From NCBI GenBank assembly GCA_964426875.1, contig CAYRSB010000038.1, positions 1 to 5,859 of the forward strand: DNA of 5,859 nt. Reading direction: 5' to 3'. A model generated the notes under the pieces. It was not told the DNA's origin. It did not search any database and saw only the letters and a program-made list of their open reading frames with translations. The position numbers were made by a program, and so were the translations under genes. Shown here piece by piece: positions 1 to 5,859 of this stretch; position 1 is the first letter of the stretch, and each line of letters opens with the position of its first letter. Origin of the DNA: Caldatribacterium sp964426875. Its GTDB lineage: Bacteria; Atribacterota; Atribacteria; Atribacterales; Caldatribacteriaceae.

Positions 1-268
1 GGGGTAGATCGCATGAGCTACCTCCGGGCTCTGCGTTACAGTGGTCACTCAATACGCCACTTCTCCCTGAGGACCTATCGGGAGACCCTTCCTCCCTTCA
101 CCCTGCCTGTGGAGATGGTTCCAGTGCTCAAGGGACCAAGGAGTTCCCTGGGGATGGCCATCAAACTTCTGAGCCAGGATTATTCCTGGATTCCTGTCAT
201 ATAGGTATGTCCTGGATGGTGAGGAAAGGCAGAAATGGAGAGGATTACAAAAAATATTCCTACAATAG
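1..268. other. Stretch with no recognisable gene
   Basis: I see no gene I can support here. Several frames are open for long runs: plus-strand 13-204 (63 codons from an ATG), plus-strand frame 3 from the window edge to 350, and minus-strand 345-49. None has a convincing ribosome site or a recognisable protein pattern. The plus frame from 13 contains a run around residues 20-35 (SLRTYRETLPPFTLPVE) that faintly recalls the basic zinc-ribbon end of some transposases, which would suit a decayed mobile element, but its cysteines are absent and I would not defend it. Overlapping open frames with no coding character suggest degraded former coding DNA, in keeping with the broken HEPN gene next to it. 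Confidence 0.4.
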
Positions 269-316
269 GTTGACACTGTCTTCTCTTGGGAGTGTATCAC
301 GCTACCGTCTGGAATC

Positions 317-325
317 TGGTACAAT
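317..325 (+). promoter_or_regulatory. Possible extended -10 promoter upstream of the HEPN remnant
   Basis: TGGTACAAT matches the extended -10 form TGnTATAAT, with five of six bases right in the hexamer. No good -35 box sits 17 nt upstream, as is common for extended -10 promoters. Transcription would start near 332, followed by AGGGG at 335-339, which could act as a Shine-Dalgarno 7 nt before the CTG at 347. The position suits the HEPN-type frame just downstream. A TTGACA at 270-275 is too far away to pair with this -10; its own 17-nt partner, TGTATC at 293-298, is poor. Confidence 0.4.
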
Positions 326-346
326 GCCTGTATTAGGGGCATCACC

Positions 347-529
347 CTGAAATGGCTCAGACAGGCAGAAGCTGATTTACAAGCTGCTCGGGATAGCCTG
401 AAAAACAGACACTACGGGTGGAGCTGTTGCCAGGCCCAGCAAAGTGCCGAGAGAGCCCTAAAGGCGTATCTTTACGAGAAGGGATATGCTTTCCCTCACC
501 CTCTTCAAAAATCCCCTAAAAGCTTATGA
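347..529 (+). pseudogene. Truncated, frameshifted HEPN-domain protein gene (remnant)
   Basis: The plus frame reads KWLRQAEADLQAARDSL, then CQAQQSAERALKAYLYEKG. This is the N-terminal half of the HEPN family (Pfam HEPN, PF05168 type): a WLRQAEADL first helix and a CxxAQQAAEKALKALL-like second helix. HEPN proteins are often RNases or toxins encoded beside small MNT nucleotidyltransferases. Intact members have about 120-140 residues, but this frame stops after about 60 at TGA 527-529. The next frame (from 486) reads LKAYEHSPFLIKTV, which fits the following helix, so a frameshift near 495-515 is likely; beyond about 590 nothing resembles the family. The frame has no ATG, GTG or TTG after the stop at 266-268. 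CTG at 347-349, 7 nt after AGGGG, sits where a start is expected, suggesting a decayed ATG. No MNT partner is visible. Family assignment is fairly sure; pseudogene status is likely. Confidence 0.7.
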
Positions 530-780
530 GCATTCCCCTTTCCTCATCAAAACGGTATGTGGGAAAGTCGATGAAAATATAAGGGGGCCCGCTTCACCCT
601 TTATGCGAGCCCACTACTCGAAGAAGATGAGTTCCTTTTCAAAATCTCCACCCTCCAAGGAGTTTCCATTCGGGGTACAGTCAGGAAGACTGCAGAAGGC
701 AAAAAGGGAAAAGTAAAAAACCAAAGTTTTTCGGGTCCTGGAGTTTGTATTCATTCCTCTCACTCCCTGGTGCGGAGATT
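530..780. other. Degraded or noncoding spacer between HEPN remnant and operon end
   Basis: No supported gene. A plus frame open to 716 continues the out-of-frame tail of the HEPN remnant and then loses any resemblance. A second plus frame, open from 575, reads as mixed polar sequence with no start codon or ribosome site. Between about 695 and 731 the DNA becomes purine/A-rich on the plus strand (T-rich on the minus strand), which may belong to the end of the leftward transcript. Confidence 0.4.
716..731 (-). terminator. Weak possible terminator of the leftward operon
   Basis: On the minus strand, AAAAAC TTTG GTTTTT forms a 6-bp stem with a 4-nt loop and is followed by further T-rich sequence, about 50 nt after the stop codon of the last operon gene. 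The stem is almost all A-T, so it would be a poor intrinsic terminator alone. Being palindromic it could serve either strand. A second short inverted repeat (740-744 with 762-766, GGAGT/ACTCC) lies just upstream in the transcript but too far from the T-tract. No better candidate is visible between the operon and the window edge. Confidence 0.25.
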
Positions 781-1767
781 TCACCTTACCTCTGTCTGGG
801 TGAAGAGAGCCTCAATCCAGCTCTGAGCCTTTTCGTATTCGGCGACAGGCAGAATCACAAGGACAAGAAGAGTTTTGCCAGGGAACATTCCTACGAGAGT
901 AGCGTACTGGACGCCGGTATCGGGGTTTATGGAAGAATACAGAGCTATCTGGGCTGGGCTACCGTTCAGAGTGTTCAATTGGGCAGAGCCGTGAAAGTTT
1001 TTCCCCTGGACCACCTGGGCGATAATCCCCTGCACCGCTGCTTCGCTCTCAAGCTTGAGGATAACCACCTGCCCCTCGTTTGGGGTGGCATAGATCGCGC
1101 CATTGTCAAGTTCCTGAGAAATTGAGGTTCCCTGTGGGAGAGGAATTTTGAAGGTGTTCTGAGCATCCTGGTATACCCAGGAAATGGGTCCTGCTGTTCC
1201 TCCACCGATAGGGGGTAACCCCTCGAAAGGAGTGGTGGCAATCGTCGAGGGAGCGGCAGGAGTTTCTCCTGTTACTGTCAACCCTCGGGCGATTTGTACA
1301 AACTGACTCTCAAGCTGGGGAAAGTCTGCAGTGAGACAATCAAAGGAAAGAGTGCATACCTGACCTTCGAGGAGAAAGAGGAAAGCCAGCCCCTGAAGCT
1401 CGCTGGGTTTTCCCTGGACCCGGAAGAGGAATTTGTGGCGTAGACCTGAGAGACCACTCACTTCAAAGGGTGTCGTCTCTTGAGGAGTATAACTCTGGAA
1501 GAAGCTCTGCAAGAATTGGCTCAAGCCCTTGAAGTATCCTTCAAGATCAAGGTTCGGTGGTACAGGCTCGACTGCAAAGATGAGTTCTGCTCTGGCAATA
1601 CCCTGTTCGTCGATGAGAAGGGCGTAGAACTTTTGTGCAGGGCTTGTGGGCTGAGAGGGAGTCCACCCGGGAGGAATGCTGAACGTGAGTTCTTTCGCTC
1701 CCCAGGATACCTGTCCCCACACAACCACAAGAAGGACAATGCCCAAGAAGAAAAGCAATCTTCTCAC
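781..1767 (-). CDS. Exported two-domain protein of unknown function, last gene of CHAT operon
   Basis: A 328-residue protein. Residues 1-24 form a signal peptide: two arginines, a long hydrophobic run, then a likely cleavage near SWGA|K. Residues 25-165 form one alpha/beta domain that starts with LTFSIPPGW, a pattern typical of PsbP/DcrB (DUF1795, Mog1p-like) domains, which often begin with a strand and a Pro-Gly-Trp turn. Residues 166-195 are a Pro/Thr/Gly linker with GLPPIG at 183-188. Residues 196-325 look like a second, divergent copy starting FKIPLPQGT. Both halves end in a hydrophobic strand and a helix. Cys138 and Cys144 are close together and might form a disulfide outside the cell. 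The start is GTG, 7 nt after AGGAGGTG; no other start fits as well. It lies 15 nt behind the CHAT gene and is probably a partner or target of it. Fold assignment is moderate; function is unknown. Confidence 0.85.
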   Translation of the reverse strand: MRRLLFFLGIVLLVVVWGQVSWGAKELTFSIPPGWTPSQPTSPAQKFYALLIDEQGIARAELIFAVEPVPPNLDLEGYFKGLSQFLQSFFQSYTPQETTPFEVSGLSGLRHKFLFRVQGKPSELQGLAFLFLLEGQVCTLSFDCLTADFPQLESQFVQIARGLTVTGETPAAPSTIATTPFEGLPPIGGGTAGPISWVYQDAQNTFKIPLPQGTSISQELDNGAIYATPNEGQVVILKLESEAAVQGIIAQVVQGKNFHGSAQLNTLNGSPAQIALYSSINPDTGVQYATLVGMFPGKTLLVLVILPVAEYEKAQSWIEALFTQTEVR

Positions 1768-1774
1768 TTCTATT

Positions 1775-1782
1775 CACCTCCT
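1775..1782 (-). promoter_or_regulatory. Strong ribosome binding site for the 328-residue protein
   Basis: AGGAGGTG on the minus strand, 7 nt before the GTG at 1767 and starting directly after the TAA of the upstream CHAT gene (1783-1785). It fixes the GTG as the start. Its placement within the 15-nt gap suggests that ribosomes finishing the CHAT gene can reinitiate here. Confidence 0.85.
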
Positions 1783-4734
1783 TTATTTCTCTTTCCCAAT
1801 GAGGATAAAAGGAGCCCAGTAGAAGGGGTGGCCATATTCATTCGCCACATCAATCTGAGCTCGCCAGAGGGCTTCCACTTTCGAGAGGCCTCCCAGAACG
1901 TAGCGGAAGAAGCGGACGAAGAGATCTCTGGTAGAAAGGTCGCTAACACTCCAGAGACTGGCGATAAGTGAAGACGCTCCAGCATAGAAAAAGGATCGGG
2001 TGAATCCGATGAGGCCCTCAGTAACACTGTACTGTCCCAGGGCTGTCTGGCAGGCACTCAGAACCACAAGGTCCGCCTGAAAGGTGGTGAAGAAAATCTC
2101 CCCGGCCAGGAGAAATCCGTCATTCTCACTATCGGGGGCGAGGAGGATAGCACTGTAGAGGGGGGATCGTTCGTTGGCTGAACCGTGAGTGGAAAGATGG
2201 ACAATATTGGCTTCCCGGACCAGTCTGTAAAAAGCGGACTCCGTGGCCTCTTCACCAAAGAGGAGCAGAGGATTCTGGAACAGCTTGCCGACCTCTTTAA
2301 CTTCTTCCTCAGCTCCCGGGAGAGGAGAAACATTAGGGTCAGAGAACTTGGGGTTTCCAAAGCCCAGGAATCGCCCTGAAGGATTCCCCTCTTTCTTAAG
2401 GGAGTAAAAGTAAGTATTGAGGGAAGGAGCGTAGAAGAAGAGGTAATCCCCTAAGAGATAGCGTTCTCTTCGGGTAAGGACCTGAAAGGGCAGGAAGGAG
2501 AGAGAGCGATGGGGAACGAGGAGCACCTTCTTTTTGCCCTGAAGGTGTTCTTCGAGGGGAACGAATAACTCTTTGCAGAGGAAGTTGGTGAGGGGAACAA
2601 AATCTTCTTCCTTGGGATTGGCTAACCTTTCCCGTAGGAGAGAGGCCTTTTCGTAGAGTACATTCTCTCCCACCGGTAAGTCAAAGCCATTGATGGTCGA
2701 AGTGGTAATAATCCAGGCTAAGGTGTGTTCTGGAAGGACAAAGTAATCAAGCACTACGACATCCTCGGGGATAGATTTTTGCATCTCGGAAAGTGATAGA
2801 GGCGAGACTGCCACCAGCGACAAAAGTTCCGGTGAAGATGCTCTGAGTTCCTCATAGAGGAGGCGAAGTTTCTTCTCCATCTGGGCCAGCTCCTCGGTGA
2901 TTTTCCAGAGAGCCACCTGGTCTTGTCTGACTTCAGCCTTTTTTGCCTCAAGAAGTGCTTTTTCTCGTTCCCAGGCCTTGATCCTCCCCATCACTTCCAT
3001 GTCTTTGGCTCTGACTTTTACTGATTGTCCCACCATCACGTCGAGGAAACTCCTTGCCTTCACTCGCTCAGAGAGGTCAAAGGCTTCTTCTATCCTTCCC
3101 TCCTCAAAGAGTTCTTCCATGAGGAATTCGTATACCGCGAGCCGGCTTTGGGTGAAACAGACACGGTCGGTGATTTCTTCCATCCGGTTGCGGGTCTTTT
3201 CCACGATTTCAATGGCTTCATAGAGATGCTCGAAAGCCATTTCTTTCTCTTTGCACTTCAGTTCTACTTCCCCAAGACCCAAAAGAGCGTAAAAGCGGAG
3301 TGAACGGAGGGTGCTGCCCTCGAGTTTCTGCAGAGCTCTTTCAAGGTGGTTTCGGGCTCCATCGAGATCATTTTTCTCTATCTTGACGTATCCCAGGTTG
3401 ACTTCTACCTGAGCGATACCCTCCTGATCAACGAGTGCCTCGTAAAGAGAGAGGGCAAGTCGTAGGGCCTCTTCAGCCCGGTCGAGTTCCCTGGCCATCA
3501 CGTTGAGGCTGGCAATGCTGTTCAGCAGGTTCGCCAGGTCCCTTCTAGCGTCAAGTTTTTGAAAGAGACGATACGCATGCTCGTAATAAGGAAGAGCTTC
3601 CTTAAGCTTCCCCATGGCCTTATACACCATCCCCAGGTTACCAAGGATCAGAGCCCCAGAGTGCCAGTCCTGCAGTGAAAAAGCCTCCTCGTAAGCTCTT
3701 TGCAGGTACCGCTCGGCGTTTTCAAGATCACCCAGGTAGAAGGAGAGGACCCCGAGATTGGTTAACACCCCAACGTCTTCAGGCATGTTGTGACTTTGCT
3801 CTATTTCCAGAGCCTCTTGTAGTACTTTTCTGGCCTCACCGTACTCTCCCCACCGGGTGAAAAGTACGGCCTGGTTGTTGAGGGCCCACACTTTTTCTTG
3901 AGGAAGGCCCATCTCTTCAGCGCTTTGGAAGGCCTTTTTCAGGTGTTCCAGGGCTTCATCTTCTTTGAGAAAGAATTCGCTCAGGATTTGCGCCAGGTTG
4001 AGGCGGACCACAAGTTCTACCCACCGGAGATGTTTGTCTTCGCTGAAAGAGAGAGCCTGTCTTGCATATTCAAGGGCCTTATCAGGGTTTTCTTCTCGCA
4101 GGAAAACCCGACTCAGATGGTTCAGGGTCAACCCCCGAGTCTCAAGATAGAATTCTTTCGCCTTTTCTGCCTCCTGCCAATCCTTTTTTGCCTCCTCAAA
4201 AAGGTTTTCGTGGAAGTGAATCACCCCTCGGTGGAGGAGGTACATTTCCTTATAGAAACCTTCAAGATTTGCGGCGAGCTTTTCGAGTTCCCCAAGATAT
4301 GTTTTTGCCTCTTCCCAGTAGTTGAGTCCAGTTGCTACCCGGACCAGAGTTTCGACAGTCAGGAAGTGATACCGGTCGAGCTGGAGTTTTTTATAAGTCG
4401 GATAGGCCTGTGCTAAGTAGGTAAACGCTTCCCGCTCTTTTCCCTGACGAGAAAGCGCTCGGGCCGAGAAGAGGTAAAAGTGAGCTTGGAGAACCTCGTC
4501 GTTGCGGAGAAACCCAAGGATGGCGAAAAGGCGTGCTCGTTCTAAAGCATGGCTGTACTGACCCTGAAGGTAGAGGGTATCGATTTCTTGTTCCAGGGCT
4601 GCTACAAAGGGGGGAACCCCTTCTTGAGGAATATGGAGAGCTTCAAGGATGAGGTTCACTCCATCGACATTTTGTGCCAGGGTGATTCCAGAAAGGAAAA
4701 GTAACCCCAGTACAGCAAAGAACAGTTTCTTCAA
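1783..4734 (-). CDS. Secreted TPR-CHAT (caspase-like) peptidase
   Basis: A 983-residue protein. Residues 1-20 form a signal peptide (MKK, hydrophobic core, SGITLA|Q), so it is exported. Residues about 42-560 hold 12-13 tetratricopeptide repeats spaced about 40 residues apart, a length typical of TPRs in CHAT and LGN-type proteins; clear units begin near 283, 323, 362, 402 and 443 (e.g. NLGVLSFYLGDLENAERYL). Residues about 575-632 are a charged coiled coil. Residues about 645-983 form the CHAT domain (caspase HetF-associated with TPRs), a clan CD cysteine peptidase. The catalytic pair is present: His850 in VHLSTHG (codon 2185-2187) and Cys895 in LSACQTALG (codon 2050-2052). The conserved SLIASLWSVSD follows at about 921-931, and the end (FYWAPFILIG) is the normal CHAT end, so the protein is complete. 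The start is TTG, 8 nt after GGGAG. CHAT proteins are often cytoplasmic; a signal peptide points to an extracytoplasmic role. The substrate is unknown; the flanking exported proteins are candidates. Confidence 0.93.
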   Translation of the reverse strand: MKKLFFAVLGLLFLSGITLAQNVDGVNLILEALHIPQEGVPPFVAALEQEIDTLYLQGQYSHALERARLFAILGFLRNDEVLQAHFYLFSARALSRQGKEREAFTYLAQAYPTYKKLQLDRYHFLTVETLVRVATGLNYWEEAKTYLGELEKLAANLEGFYKEMYLLHRGVIHFHENLFEEAKKDWQEAEKAKEFYLETRGLTLNHLSRVFLREENPDKALEYARQALSFSEDKHLRWVELVVRLNLAQILSEFFLKEDEALEHLKKAFQSAEEMGLPQEKVWALNNQAVLFTRWGEYGEARKVLQEALEIEQSHNMPEDVGVLTNLGVLSFYLGDLENAERYLQRAYEEAFSLQDWHSGALILGNLGMVYKAMGKLKEALPYYEHAYRLFQKLDARRDLANLLNSIASLNVMARELDRAEEALRLALSLYEALVDQEGIAQVEVNLGYVKIEKNDLDGARNHLERALQKLEGSTLRSLRFYALLGLGEVELKCKEKEMAFEHLYEAIEIVEKTRNRMEEITDRVCFTQSRLAVYEFLMEELFEEGRIEEAFDLSERVKARSFLDVMVGQSVKVRAKDMEVMGRIKAWEREKALLEAKKAEVRQDQVALWKITEELAQMEKKLRLLYEELRASSPELLSLVAVSPLSLSEMQKSIPEDVVVLDYFVLPEHTLAWIITTSTINGFDLPVGENVLYEKASLLRERLANPKEEDFVPLTNFLCKELFVPLEEHLQGKKKVLLVPHRSLSFLPFQVLTRRERYLLGDYLFFYAPSLNTYFYSLKKEGNPSGRFLGFGNPKFSDPNVSPLPGAEEEVKEVGKLFQNPLLLFGEEATESAFYRLVREANIVHLSTHGSANERSPLYSAILLAPDSENDGFLLAGEIFFTTFQADLVVLSACQTALGQYSVTEGLIGFTRSFFYAGASSLIASLWSVSDLSTRDLFVRFFRYVLGGLSKVEALWRAQIDVANEYGHPFYWAPFILIGKEK

Positions 4735-4742
4735 GAGTATTT

Positions 4743-4747
4743 CTCCC
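4743..4747 (-). promoter_or_regulatory. Ribosome binding site that sets the TTG start of the CHAT gene
   Basis: GGGAG (within AAAAGGGAGA) lies 8 nt before TTG 4734-4732 and two bases after the TAA of the upstream gene. The following residues, KKLFFAVLG, make a normal signal-peptide start, so TTG is the true start. The weaker start codon and shorter Shine-Dalgarno than those of the first gene may lower CHAT expression relative to its neighbour. Confidence 0.75.
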
Positions 4748-4749
4748 TT

Positions 4750-5634
4750 TTACTGTGTCGGACCGGCTTGTGCCAGGGTCCCGAAGGAAACAATCATGTG
4801 GTTGAAATACTTTTGCAGTTTCTCCTGGAACACTTCCTGTGGTGCGTAACAGAGAACAGCTCCGGCCAGAGAGTAGTTGGCCAGAGGAGCATACATCACA
4901 TAGGGGTGCAGGAGAATAGTCATATTCGTTCCTTGGTAGTTTCCGCTTAGGACGACTTTCCCATAGGTCACGCTAAAACCATGCTGGGCTGCCTGGGGAT
5001 TGCTTTTAAACTCTTGGCTCTGAATGGCAAGGTTTGCTACGCTCTGATAGAGTATGGAAATCATTTGCTGAGCTAAGGCTTCGGCGTTTCGTATTGCAGG
5101 GTTCTGGATAGCGAGGTAGGCGCTCAGGGCGGTGAGTCCTGTTGCATCTTCGGCAAAGGTTACTGCCTTGTTGAAGACATCCACGTTGGCGAGCCATCCT
5201 TCAGGGTATTCCACAACTCCTGCGATGAGAGGGTTGTATCCAAAGGCCTGGCTCAGGTCGAATTGTTTCCACCGGACGGTCACAAGCGGTGAGGGTGGAG
5301 GGACAAGAACTCCTCCTGGCTGCTGCTGTCCTGGACCGAAACCGGGTGGTAACAATCCTCCCGGAGGCGGCATACTGGGAGAGGATTCTGGTGCAGTACT
5401 ACCTATAGGGGGAAGACCGGATGGAGTTTCCGGTCGCGAAAGAGATGGCAGGCCACTTCGGGTTTCCCCCTGGATTGCGACTCCCAGACCCAGGATGGTT
5501 GGTGGGGCTACTTGTTCCGTATCAATAGTAGTCTTATCGGGGAGAGCAAGAGAATCGGAACTTTCTTCCTGGGCTAACACTGAAGTAGAAAGAAGCGATA
5601 CTGAGAGAATCAAAAGAATAAACAAACGTTTCAT
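4750..5634 (-). CDS. Exported protein with Pro/Gly-rich linker and C-terminal alpha/beta domain, first gene of CHAT operon
   Basis: A 294-residue protein of unknown function. Residues 1-21 form a signal peptide (MKRLF, hydrophobic run, STSVLA|Q). Residues 22-117 are low-complexity, Pro/Gly/Ser-rich and probably disordered, with GLPPIG at 73-78 and a very proline- and glycine-rich stretch at 88-115. Residues 118-290 form one alpha/beta domain that includes VEYPEGWLANV (a Pro-x-Gly-Trp turn), a long helix region (180-208) and a hydrophobic end; the layout recalls PsbP/DcrB-like domains, as in the third gene. An in-frame ATG at 5721 would add 29 residues, but the promoter -10 box lies inside that extension and the AAGGAGGGG site and signal peptide both fit ATG 5634, so I chose the shorter form. 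It is 15 nt ahead of the CHAT gene. Role as substrate, inhibitor or cofactor of the CHAT peptidase is inference only. Confidence 0.85.
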   Translation of the reverse strand: MKRLFILLILSVSLLSTSVLAQEESSDSLALPDKTTIDTEQVAPPTILGLGVAIQGETRSGLPSLSRPETPSGLPPIGSTAPESSPSMPPPGGLLPPGFGPGQQQPGGVLVPPPSPLVTVRWKQFDLSQAFGYNPLIAGVVEYPEGWLANVDVFNKAVTFAEDATGLTALSAYLAIQNPAIRNAEALAQQMISILYQSVANLAIQSQEFKSNPQAAQHGFSVTYGKVVLSGNYQGTNMTILLHPYVMYAPLANYSLAGAVLCYAPQEVFQEKLQKYFNHMIVSFGTLAQAGPTQ

Positions 5635-5639
5635 ACTTT

Positions 5640-5648
5640 CCCCTCCTT
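5640..5648 (-). promoter_or_regulatory. Ribosome binding site for the first operon gene
   Basis: AAGGAGGGG on the minus strand, 5 nt before ATG 5634. It decides the start in favour of this ATG over the upstream in-frame one at 5721, which has no such site. Confidence 0.8.
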
Positions 5649-5658
5649 TCTTTTGCTC

Positions 5659-5667
5659 ATTATAACA
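5659..5667 (-). promoter_or_regulatory. Extended -10 promoter of the three-gene operon
   Basis: The minus strand reads TGTTATAAT: a perfect TATAAT (5664-5659) preceded by the TGn extension (5667-5665). The -35 position (5687-5682, CACCAT) is poor, which an extended -10 tolerates. Transcription would start near 5652, giving a leader of about 18 nt that holds just the ribosome site. This looks like a housekeeping sigma-70/SigA-type promoter, so no special regulation is visible apart from the inverted repeat further upstream. Confidence 0.75.
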
Positions 5668-5748
5668 CTTTTTCCAGTGGTATGGTGGAGAATCGGAAAA
5701 AATTGTGTGGGCTGATATCATGCTGTTGGATGTTTAGGGGCAATTTCT

Positions 5749-5789
5749 GAAAAAGACCTCGCAGGAAGTAGGGGTAGGAGATGTTTTTC
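5749..5789. repeat. Imperfect inverted repeat between divergent promoters
   Basis: GAAAAAGACCTC (5749-5760) and GAGATGTTTTTC (5778-5789) pair at 10 of 12 positions around a 17-nt centre. It lies upstream of both the leftward operon promoter and the rightward promoter at 5810, where a shared operator for a dimeric regulator could sit. It could also be chance, as the outer arms are A/T runs. Confidence 0.4.
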
Positions 5790-5809
5790 CACAAATTTTC
5801 CCTCCCCCC

Positions 5810-5838
5810 TTGCAAAGAAGAAGAAAACCGAGTACAAT
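5810..5838 (+). promoter_or_regulatory. Promoter pointing rightward out of the window
   Basis: TTGCAA (5810-5815), exactly 17 nt, then TACAAT (5833-5838): four of six matches at -35 and five of six at -10. Transcription would start near 5845. The transcribed gene or RNA lies beyond the window end, so this region is a divergent promoter pair with the CHAT operon. Confidence 0.65.
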
Positions 5839-5845
5839 ACCTCTT

Positions 5846-5857
5846 GCCCTGTTGGGC
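5846..5857 (+). other. Short perfect hairpin at the expected transcript start
   Basis: GCCC TGTT GGGC forms a 4-bp GC stem with a 4-nt loop at the predicted 5' end of the rightward transcript, two bases before the window end. It might belong to a structured leader or a stable RNA gene, but too little sequence is present to tell. Confidence 0.3.
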
Positions 5858-5859
5858 AT

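Noticed and set aside
270..298. TTGACA at 270-275 with TGTATC at 293-298 as a promoter
   Set aside because: The -10 matches only three of six bases; the extended -10 at 317-325 is better.
486..716. Plus-strand 76-codon ATG frame
   Set aside because: Its first part overlaps the HEPN frame and looks like the frameshifted continuation of that domain; the rest has no coding character and it has no ribosome site of its own.
740..766. GGAGT/ACTCC inverted repeat as the operon terminator
   Set aside because: Only 5 bp with a 17-nt loop, and no T-tract directly after it on the minus strand.
1480..1971. Plus-strand 163-codon frame, and other long plus frames within 745-5665
   Set aside because: They are antisense shadows of the three minus-strand genes, with no ribosome sites and compositions that mirror the real genes.
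1783..4734. Link to a type III-E CRISPR (Craspase) system
   Set aside because: No CRISPR repeats or cas genes are in the window, and the signal peptide places this TPR-CHAT protein outside the cytoplasm.
5632..5721. Upstream in-frame ATG at 5721 as the start of the first operon gene
   Set aside because: The extension contains the TGTTATAAT promoter and the AAGGAGGGG site, and would place 29 polar residues ahead of a perfect signal peptide.

Overview
The window is a bacterial chromosomal segment dominated by one leftward (minus-strand) operon of three genes, spanning roughly 5634 down to 781. Mixed start codons (ATG, TTG, GTG), strong AGGAGG-type ribosome sites, heavy use of AGG/AGA arginine codons, lysine/glutamate-rich proteins and a degraded HEPN-family gene fit an anaerobic or thermophilic bacterium (the style recalls Atribacterota, Thermotogota or similar deep-branching groups). 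This placement is a guess from style only; no marker gene is present.

Operon, in transcription order. (1) A 294-residue exported protein with a long Pro/Gly-rich linker and a C-terminal globular domain. (2) A 983-residue exported protein with a signal peptide, about 12-13 TPR repeats, a coiled coil and a C-terminal CHAT (caspase-like) peptidase domain with the catalytic His and Cys intact. (3) A 328-residue exported protein with two probably related alpha/beta domains joined by a Pro/Gly-rich linker. The gaps between genes are 15 nt each, and each gap holds the next gene's Shine-Dalgarno, so the genes are surely co-transcribed and probably translationally coupled. An extended -10 promoter (TGTTATAAT) lies just upstream of gene 1. 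All three products carry signal peptides, so the system acts outside the cytoplasmic membrane. Genes 1 and 3 share the motif GLPPIG in their linkers. The simplest reading is an extracytoplasmic CHAT protease with a large TPR scaffold working with, or on, two secreted partner proteins. That function is inferred, not shown.

Right flank (5635-5859). This is a divergent intergenic region: the operon promoter on the minus strand, a convincing plus-strand promoter (TTGCAA, 17-nt spacer, TACAAT) for a gene or RNA beyond the window, and an imperfect inverted repeat between them.

Left flank (1-780). No intact gene is visible. It contains a clear but broken plus-strand HEPN-domain gene (347-529, possibly continuing in another frame). 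The HEPN frame has CTG where an ATG is expected, and an extended -10 promoter lies upstream. Bases 1-268 are open in several frames but encode nothing recognisable. A weak AT-rich hairpin at 716-731 may end the operon transcript.
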